This document shows, piece after piece, positions 58,876-64,000 of a stretch of 64,000 nt of DNA. Below the pieces are notes generated by a model that ran no database searches, was not told the origin of the DNA, and saw only the letters and a program-made list of their open reading frames with translations. This stretch comes from Achromobacter denitrificans NBRC 15125 (lineage in GTDB: Bacteria; Pseudomonadota; Gammaproteobacteria; Burkholderiales; Burkholderiaceae_B): contig NZ_BCTQ01000033.1 in NCBI RefSeq assembly GCF_001571365.1, positions 1 to 64,000 on the forward strand, in the 5' to 3' direction. Within the stretch, counting starts at the first letter, position 1. Each line of letters begins with the position of its first letter. The position numbers and the translations under genes were made by a program.

Positions 58876-58895
58876 AGGGCCTGTCGACAGGCCCT
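58876..58895. repeat. Perfect 20-bp palindrome, GGGCCTGT family
   Basis: AGGGCCTGTC followed by GACAGGCCCT (58876-58895) lies four bases beyond the stop of the second chromate-transporter gene. It shares AGGGCCTGT with the hairpin at 58102 and with the terminal repeats of the element at 37265-37536. It may act as a 3' hairpin for the chr transcript. Confidence 0.5.
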
Positions 58896-58898
58896 ACC

Positions 58899-59423
58899 CT
58901 AACCGATGCCGAGCAAACCGACCAGCGCGCCGCCGAACAGCAGCCACAGGGGATGGATGCGGGTGACGCTGCCCAGCACCGCCACCGCCGCGGTGATGGC
59001 CCCCAGCAGCCAGGTATGCACCGAGGCCTCGGTGATGAGCGCGGCGCTGGCCGCCACCAGCCCCACCGTCATGGGGAAGATGCCCGCCTGGATGACGCCG
59101 CGCCAGGGGCGGTCCTTGAAGCGTTCCCACAGCCCCAGGGCGATGACGGTGATCACCGACGACGGGCCGAACTTGGCGATGGTGGTGACCAGCACGCCCA
59201 GGCCGCCGGCCACGTGCCAGCCGACCAGCGTGACCACCATCAGGTTGGGGCCCGGGGCGGCCTGCCCCAGGGCGAACAGCGCGGAGAAATCCGCCGCCGT
59301 CATCCAGCCGTGCACTTCCACGACCTGGCGCTGCATCTCGGGCAGGATGGTGTTGCCGCCGCCGAACGCCAGCACCGACAGCTCGGCGAAGATCAAGGCC
59401 AGGGCGATCAGGGTATGGATCAT
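58899..59423 (-). CDS. Chromate transporter, second half-protein
   Basis: A 174-residue ChrA half-domain with about six hydrophobic segments. The family motif FGGGNTILPEMQRQVVEVHG (about residues 18-37) and LGQAAPGPNLMVVTLVGW are present. Bacteria with short ChrA proteins need two different halves, encoded side by side in opposite membrane topology; this is the downstream one. Its start overlaps the stop of the first half by four bases. The real substrate may be sulfate-like oxyanions as well as chromate. Confidence 0.9.
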   Translation of the reverse strand: MIHTLIALALIFAELSVLAFGGGNTILPEMQRQVVEVHGWMTAADFSALFALGQAAPGPNLMVVTLVGWHVAGGLGVLVTTIAKFGPSSVITVIALGLWERFKDRPWRGVIQAGIFPMTVGLVAASAALITEASVHTWLLGAITAAVAVLGSVTRIHPLWLLFGGALVGLLGIG

Positions 59424-59995
59424 CGACGTTGCCTCCAGACCATCAGGATGCTCAGCGGCGTCAGCACCGCCATGGTGGGCAGCAGCGGAATGCGCAGCAC
59501 GGCGATGGCGATGAAACAGGCCGTGGCCACCACGCCGGCCAGCCAGTCCCGGCGCTTGAGCACCGGCGCGCCGATCTTCACCGCCATCGAGATCAGCAGC
59601 CCCGCCGCGGCGGCGGCCAGCCCGGCGAACAGGTGCTGGATGTGCGGATCGTCCTGGTAGCGGTCGTACACCATGCCCAGCATGACCACGATGATCGACG
59701 GCGCCAGGATCAGGCCCATCAGCGCCGCGAAGGCTCCGCGCGGCCCGCGGAACTTCATGCCCAGCGCGACCGAGAGGTTGATGATGTTGCCGCCCGGCAG
59801 GAACTGGCACAGCCCCAGCAGATCGGTGAATTCCTGGCCGCTGAGCCAGCGGTGCTTTTCGACGACCATGCGGCGCGCCAGCGGCAGGGCGCCGCCGAAG
59901 GCGGTCAGGCCCAGCATGAGAAAGCCGTAGAACAATTGCCCGCAAGTGGGCGGAGGCCGCAGATCGGCCTCGGGGGTGGAAGGTGCTGCGTTCAT
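59420..59995 (-). CDS. Chromate transporter, first half-protein
   Basis: A 191-residue ChrA half-domain: LFYGFLMLGLTAFGGALPLA (about residues 21-40) is the amino-terminal ChrA motif, then LLGLCQFLPGGNIINLSVAL, with about six hydrophobic segments. It is the upstream member of a coupled pair and is divergent from a LysR regulator through an 88-bp AT-rich region. Co-expression with the second half is expected. Confidence 0.9.
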   Translation of the reverse strand: MNAAPSTPEADLRPPPTCGQLFYGFLMLGLTAFGGALPLARRMVVEKHRWLSGQEFTDLLGLCQFLPGGNIINLSVALGMKFRGPRGAFAALMGLILAPSIIVVMLGMVYDRYQDDPHIQHLFAGLAAAAAGLLISMAVKIGAPVLKRRDWLAGVVATACFIAIAVLRIPLLPTMAVLTPLSILMVWRQRR

Positions 59996-60050
59996 CGTTT
60001 TTATGGATAAAGAGATTGCAGCCTACTCCTCCCACCAGATAATGTCTAAT

Positions 60051-60074
60051 ATATGACTAGCTTATGAATCATAT
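60051..60074. promoter_or_regulatory. Candidate LysR-regulator binding site
   Basis: ATATGA (60051-60056) and TCATAT (60069-60074) form an inverted repeat with a 12-bp spacer in the AT-rich gap between the chromate-transporter pair and the divergent LysR gene, ending nine bases before the LysR start. The spacing and AT-rich arms are consistent with a T-N11-A-type LysR site. Confidence 0.45.
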
Positions 60075-60083
60075 TGGTTGAAT

Positions 60084-61004
60084 ATGGCATCCGTTGATTT
60101 GCGCCTGCTCCGCTACTTCGTGGCCGTGGCCGAAGAATCCCACCTGACCAAGGCCGCCGCCCGGCTGGGCATCCGCCAGCCCCCACTGAGCCAGCAGATT
60201 CGCGTGCTGGAGCAGGAGCTTGGCGTCACCTTGTTCCACCGGCTGCCCCGCGGCATGGAACTGACCGAGAGCGGCCGCGCGCTGCTGGACGACGCGCGCA
60301 ACATCATCGCGCTGACGGAGCAGGCGGTGGAAGGCGTGCGCCGCGTCTCGCAGGGCGAGGCCGGCCGCCTGACCGTGGGCTTCACCGGCTCGGCCGCCTT
60401 CCACCCCTTCGTGCCTTCGGTCATCCGGCGCTTCCGGGAGACCGCGCCGAACGTGCGGCTGGTGCTGGAGGAAAGCAGCACAGGCGAATTGATGGAGGAC
60501 GTCAGCGAGGGCCGCGTGGACGTGGCCTTCATCCGCGGCGCCTACGGCCCCGACCGCGGCGTGGTGGTGGAAACGGTGCTGGAGGAAACGATGCTGGCCG
60601 CGTTTCCGGCCGACCATCCGGCCGTCAAGGGGCGCGCGCGCAAGCGCATCGCGCTGTCCGAGCTCGCGGACGAATCCCTGATCCTCTATCGCCGGCACAG
60701 CGGCCCCGGCCTGTACGACGCCATCATCGCGGCCTGCAGCGCCGCCGGTTTCAGCCCGCGCGTCGCGCAGGAGGCGCCGCGCATGCTGTCGACGCTGAGC
60801 CTGGTGGCGGCCGGCCTGGGAGTATCGCTGGTGCCGGCGTCGCTGCGCCGAGTGAACATTGAAGGCGTGGTCTACGTCAGCGTGAGCCAGCCCACCGAAC
60901 TGCGCGCTCCCCTGAACCTGATCTGGCGCGACGCGCCGCTGTCAGGCGCGGCCCGCCGGCTGATCGACGAGGCCCGCCTGCATCGGAAGGAATCGCTGGC
61001 CTAG
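60084..61004 (+). CDS. LysR family transcriptional regulator
   Basis: A 306-residue regulator with an N-terminal helix-turn-helix (LRLLRYFVAVAEESHLTKAA, then QPPLSQQIRVLEQELGVTLF, about residues 5-50) and an effector domain from about residue 90 (GRLTVGFTGSAAFHPFVPSV). The effector half resembles the CatM/BenM-like branch with VIRRFRETAPNVRLVLEES. The ATG at 60084 is used; a TTG two codons earlier is possible. Divergent placement implies control of the chromate-transporter pair. The inducer is unknown. Confidence 0.92.
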   Translation: MASVDLRLLRYFVAVAEESHLTKAAARLGIRQPPLSQQIRVLEQELGVTLFHRLPRGMELTESGRALLDDARNIIALTEQAVEGVRRVSQGEAGRLTVGFTGSAAFHPFVPSVIRRFRETAPNVRLVLEESSTGELMEDVSEGRVDVAFIRGAYGPDRGVVVETVLEETMLAAFPADHPAVKGRARKRIALSELADESLILYRRHSGPGLYDAIIAACSAAGFSPRVAQEAPRMLSTLSLVAAGLGVSLVPASLRRVNIEGVVYVSVSQPTELRAPLNLIWRDAPLSGAARRLIDEARLHRKESLA

Positions 61005-61046
61005 GGCGGCGCTACACTGCCGGACACCGCAATCCGCATTCCTTCC

Positions 61047-61850
61047 ATGCATTCCGAATCCCCCATCGGCATCTACGACTCCGGCGTCGGCGGGCTGAGC
61101 GTGCTGCGCGCCATCCGCGACGCGCTGCCCCACGAGTCCCTGCTCTACGTGGCGGATTCCGCCCACGTGCCCTACGGCGAGAAAACGCAGGAGTACGTGG
61201 AGCGCCGCGCCGCCGCGCTGGCCGATTACTTCGTGTCGCGCCAGGCCAAGGCCATGGTGGTGGCGTGCAACACCGCCACCGCGGCGGCCATCGCGCCGCT
61301 GCGCCAGCGCCATCCCGAACTGGTCATCATCGGCGTGGAGCCCGCCATCAAGCCGGCCGCGCACCTGACCCACAGCGGCGTGGTGGGCGTGTTCGCCACC
61401 ACCGGCACCCTGGCCAGCCCCAAGTTCGCCGCCCTGGTCCGGCGCGAGGCGCCGGAGGTGCGCATCCTGTTCAAGCCCTGCCCCGAATGGGTGCGGCTGG
61501 TGGAGCGCGGCGTGCTCGACGGCCCGGAGGCCGAGGCCGCCGTGCGCGCCCCCGTCGCGGAACTGCGGGCGGCCGGCGCCGACGTGCTGGTGCTGGGCTG
61601 CACGCACTTCCCCTTCCTGCGCGACGCCATCGAGGCGGCGGCCGGGCCCGGCGTGCCGCTGCTTGAGACCGGCGCCCCGGTGGCGCGCAGGCTGCGCCAC
61701 CAGTTGCAGGAGCGCGCCCTGCTGCGCGCCGACGGCCCGGGTTCGCTGCGGCTGGAGACCAGCGGCGACGCCGCCGCCCTGGGCGAACTGGCCAGCCGCC
61801 TGCTCGGCCAGGCGCTGGAAGCGGACACCCTGCCCGAACGCTGGCGCTGA
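61047..61850 (+). CDS. murI: Glutamate racemase
   Basis: MurI supplies D-glutamate for peptidoglycan. The 267-residue product has the opening IGIYDSGVGGLSVLRAI, DSAHVPYGEKT, the first catalytic Cys in MVVACNTATAAAI, GVEPAIKPA and the second catalytic Cys in VLGCTHFPFLRDAI. Length is normal. It lies 42 bp after the LysR gene. Confidence 0.97.
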   Translation: MHSESPIGIYDSGVGGLSVLRAIRDALPHESLLYVADSAHVPYGEKTQEYVERRAAALADYFVSRQAKAMVVACNTATAAAIAPLRQRHPELVIIGVEPAIKPAAHLTHSGVVGVFATTGTLASPKFAALVRREAPEVRILFKPCPEWVRLVERGVLDGPEAEAAVRAPVAELRAAGADVLVLGCTHFPFLRDAIEAAAGPGVPLLETGAPVARRLRHQLQERALLRADGPGSLRLETSGDAAALGELASRLLGQALEADTLPERWR

Positions 61851-61954
61851 TCGGCCGCGATTTGATCCGGCGCATTTCGCGGCGGCGGGATTCGGCCAAT
61901 AATTGAGATAAAGTGGACCAATACGCCGCCCGCGGCGCGCACAAGGAGACGCTC

Positions 61955-62380
61955 TTGAAACGCATCCTGATTCCCGTGGACGGCTCGCAGCAGTCCACCC
62001 ACGCCGTCCGGGCCTTGCTCGACGCCCGCCGCTACGACCCCGTCGAGCGCGTGGAACTGCTCACCGTCCAGATCCCCCTGCAGGCCGGCAAGATCGGCCG
62101 CGGCCTGTCGCAGGCCGAGATCGACGCTTATCACCAGGAAGAAGGCCAGGCCGCGCTGCAAGCGGCCAGCGCCCTGCTGACCGACGCCGGCGTGCCCTTC
62201 CAGGCGCGCGTGGAAGTCGGCGCGGCGGCGGACACCATCGTTCGCGTGGCCGACGAATGCGAGGCCGACGAAATCTACATGGGCTCGCGCGGACTGGGTT
62301 CCGTTTCGTCCTGGTTCCTGGGTTCGGTCGCGACCCGCGTCCTGCACCTGACGGAACTGCCCGTCACGCTGGTCAAGTAA
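61955..62380 (+). CDS. Universal stress protein (UspA family), first of a pair
   Basis: A 141-residue UspA-domain protein: ILIPVDGSQQSTHAVRALL at the N-terminus and the nucleotide-binding GSRGLGSVSSWFLGSVATRV near the C-terminus, ending with ELPVTLVK. The G-2X-G-9X-G(S/T) pattern suggests an ATP-binding member. The TTG at 61955 is chosen because AAGGAG lies eight to nine bases before it and it gives the usual start; the GTG at 61913 adds 14 residues before the fold. It lies 17 bp before a paralogous gene. Confidence 0.87.
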   Translation: MKRILIPVDGSQQSTHAVRALLDARRYDPVERVELLTVQIPLQAGKIGRGLSQAEIDAYHQEEGQAALQAASALLTDAGVPFQARVEVGAAADTIVRVADECEADEIYMGSRGLGSVSSWFLGSVATRVLHLTELPVTLVK

Positions 62381-62397
62381 CGCATCGAGGAGCATCC

Positions 62398-62826
62398 ATG
62401 CTGAACATCCTGGTCCCCGTCGACGGCTCCGACAATGCCAACCGCGCCGTGCTTTACGCCCGCCAGCTCGCCCAGGGCGCCGGAACCGCGCGCATCCACC
62501 TCCTGAACGTGCAGACGCCCGTGCAGGGGCGCGCCGGCCTGTCGCGGCTGATCACCCAAGACATGATCGACGACTTCTACGCCCGCGAAGGCCGGGAAGC
62601 CATGGAAGACGCGCGCAAGCTGCTGGACGTGACCGACACGGCCTACGCCAGCCAGGTGGCCTTCGGCCACGTCGCCACCGAAATCGCCGGCTACGCGCGC
62701 GACCACGGCTGCGCCCGCATCGTCATGGGCACGCGCGGCAACGGCTCGCTGGCGAATATCCTGATCGGCTCGGTCGCCAACCAGGTGCTGCAACTGGCCG
62801 ACGTGCCGGTCACGCTGGTGAAGTAG
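62398..62826 (+). CDS. Universal stress protein (UspA family), second of a pair
   Basis: A 142-residue UspA-domain protein: NILVPVDGSDNANRAVLYAR and the ATP-site pattern GTRGNGSLANILIGSVANQV, ending DVPVTLVK like its neighbour. GAGGA lies upstream of the ATG. The two proteins share the ends and the fold but differ in the middle, so this is an old tandem duplication. It converges with a sensor-kinase gene. Confidence 0.93.
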   Translation: MLNILVPVDGSDNANRAVLYARQLAQGAGTARIHLLNVQTPVQGRAGLSRLITQDMIDDFYAREGREAMEDARKLLDVTDTAYASQVAFGHVATEIAGYARDHGCARIVMGTRGNGSLANILIGSVANQVLQLADVPVTLVK

Positions 62827-62840
62827 CCCGGCGCGCCGCC

Positions 62841-64000
62841 TCAGGCCGCCGGCAGCCGCAGCGATACCCTGAGCCCGCCCAGCGGGGAGCGCGCCGCGCG
62901 CACCTCCCCGCCGTAGGTACCCGCCAGGTCGCGCACGATATCCAGCCCCAGGCCCGAACCCGGGCGCTGTTCGTCCATGCGCACGCCGCGCAGGAAGATT
63001 CGTTCGCGCTCGTGATCCTCGATGCCGGGGCCGTCGTCGTCGACGTGGATCAGCAGGTGCGCCGGCCCGTCCTGCCCGGCGGTGACCAGCACCCGTCCGG
63101 CCGCCCACTTGCAGGCGTTGTCCAGCAGATTGCCCAGCATTTCCTGCAGGTCCTGCTGTTCGCCGCGGAAGACCAGGCCGGGCGCGATGTCCGCCTCCTC
63201 CACGTTCAGCCCGCGCTGGGCGTACAGGCGCCGGACCACCCGCAGCAGGCCCTGCGCCGTGTCCCGCAGCGGCGTGCGCCCGTCGCGCGAGTCGGAGGAC
63301 GCGGCGGCCCGGGCGCGCGCCAGGTGGTAATCGATCTGGCGGTTCGCCATGCCGACCTGCTCGCGCACCAGGCCCGCCAGCGCGCCGTCCTCGCGCGCGG
63401 CGGCGTTGGCGAGGATGGTCAACGGCGTCTTGACCGCGTGCGCCAGGTTGCCGGCCTGGGTCCGCGCGCGCTGCACGATCTCGGCGTTCATCGCCAGCAC
63501 CTTGTTGAAGTCGTCGACCAAGGGCTGGATTTCGCTGGGAAAACTGCCTTCGATGCGGTTGCTGTCGCCGGCGTTCTGCGCCGCCAGCTTCCGCCGCAAG
63601 CGGGCCAGCGGCCGCAGGCCGACCAGCACCTGCACGATCGCGGCCACGGTCAGCCCGGCCGCCAGCGTGCCCAGCGCGATCGCCAGCATATGGTTGAAAC
63701 GCCCGATGGGCTCGGCCAGCACGGCCCGGTCGGCCGCCACCAGCAGCCGCAGCGGCGCCGCGTCCTCTTCCGCCGGCTTCAGGACGCGCGCCAGCGCGGC
63801 CAGTTCGCGGCCGGCCGGCCCGGCGATGTCGTACTCCCGGTCGCCCTCGCCGTCCGCACCCGGCGGCACCTCCAGCGTCTGGTCCCAGAGCGACCGCGAG
63901 CGCGCCACGGCGGCCGCCCCGGGCCGCCCGCCCTCGGCCAGCCGGTCGATCTGCCAATACAGGCCGGACAGAGGCTGCTCCAGCCGCGGATCGCTCAGCG
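62841..64000 (-). CDS. Sensor histidine kinase, N-terminus cut by window end
   Basis: The frame is open to the window end, giving the last 386 or so residues. A membrane helix (LAIALGTLAAGLTVAAIVQV) follows part of a periplasmic sensor region, then a HAMP-like linker, the phosphorylated His in NLAHAVKTPLTILAN, N-box LLDNACKWAAG, G1 DDDGPGIED and G2 GSGLGLDIVRDLAG. HAVKTPL in place of HELRTPL marks the PhoQ-like subfamily, which often senses divalent cations or envelope stress. The response regulator would be expected just outside the window. Confidence 0.92.
   Translation of the reverse strand, partial: LSDPRLEQPLSGLYWQIDRLAEGGRPGAAAVARSRSLWDQTLEVPPGADGEGDREYDIAGPAGRELAALARVLKPAEEDAAPLRLLVAADRAVLAEPIGRFNHMLAIALGTLAAGLTVAAIVQVLVGLRPLARLRRKLAAQNAGDSNRIEGSFPSEIQPLVDDFNKVLAMNAEIVQRARTQAGNLAHAVKTPLTILANAAAREDGALAGLVREQVGMANRQIDYHLARARAAASSDSRDGRTPLRDTAQGLLRVVRRLYAQRGLNVEEADIAPGLVFRGEQQDLQEMLGNLLDNACKWAAGRVLVTAGQDGPAHLLIHVDDDGPGIEDHERERIFLRGVRMDEQRPGSGLGLDIVRDLAGTYGGEVRAARSPLGGLRVSLRLPAA

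Overview
The window is high-GC, densely coded chromosomal DNA. Gene content and order fit a betaproteobacterium of the order Burkholderiales, most likely Alcaligenaceae (Bordetella/Achromobacter type). Supporting features are the queA-tgt-yajC-secD-secF run, the miaB-phoH-ybeY-corC-lnt run, a yqjD/E/K-like trio, TACAAT-type sequences upstream of housekeeping genes, and an FdsR-controlled soluble NAD-linked formate dehydrogenase. The genus is inference; nothing was searched.

Layout. 1-7.4 kb: the start of a malic enzyme (cut by the window edge), an FAD-binding-like protein, a PLP aminotransferase, a lytic transglycosylase, ubiD, a yqjD/yqjE/yqjK-like membrane-protein operon and a secreted unknown. 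7.5-13.6 kb: cysG, upp, dacB (PBP4), an amino-acid-type ABC binding protein and a divergent IclR regulator. 13.7-19.5 kb: queA, tgt, yajC, secD, secF. 19.5-23.2 kb: an autoregulated-looking arsR/SRPBCC pair, a second-type clpP, a VOC protein, an AlaX-type editing protein and a PAP2 phosphatase. 23.3-30 kb: miaB, phoH, ybeY, corC and lnt (RNA modification, ribosome maturation, envelope), then an aldo/keto reductase.

30.4-31.3 kb: two copies of a tRNA-Ala(GGC)/Glu(TTC)/Asp(GTC) triplet behind one strong promoter, with a weak terminator between the copies. 31.4-38.9 kb: a PAS/LuxR regulator, bioB, an EamA permease, an MFS permease, a peroxiredoxin, a 272-bp MITE-like element with 33-bp perfect terminal inverted repeats, a small secreted unknown and a Tat-exported dienelactone-hydrolase-family protein. 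39-42.7 kb: a giant AsmA/DUF748 protein with an Ala/Pro-rich linker.

42.9-56.8 kb is a self-contained formate-oxidation island. It holds molybdopterin synthesis (moaC, moaD, moaE, moaB, moeA on the + strand; moaA and mobA on the - strand behind the regulator fdsR), the NAD-dependent molybdenum formate dehydrogenase fdsG-fdsB-fdsA-fdhD-fdsD, and an oxalate/formate-antiporter-family permease. fdsR, moaA and mobA overlap end to end, so the sensor of the pathway appears co-expressed with the first and last cofactor steps. A 9-10-9 inverted repeat upstream of fdsG is the best operator candidate. 56.9-64 kb: a methyltransferase, a DUF1345 protein, a split chromate transporter with a divergent LysR regulator, murI, two UspA proteins and the C-terminal part of a sensor kinase cut by the window end.

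No rRNA, CRISPR array, complete insertion sequence, phage or plasmid genes were seen. The least explained pieces are the MITE-like element, a predicted terminator lying inside an extended moaE reading frame, and the autoregulatory, apparently leaderless arsR promoter.
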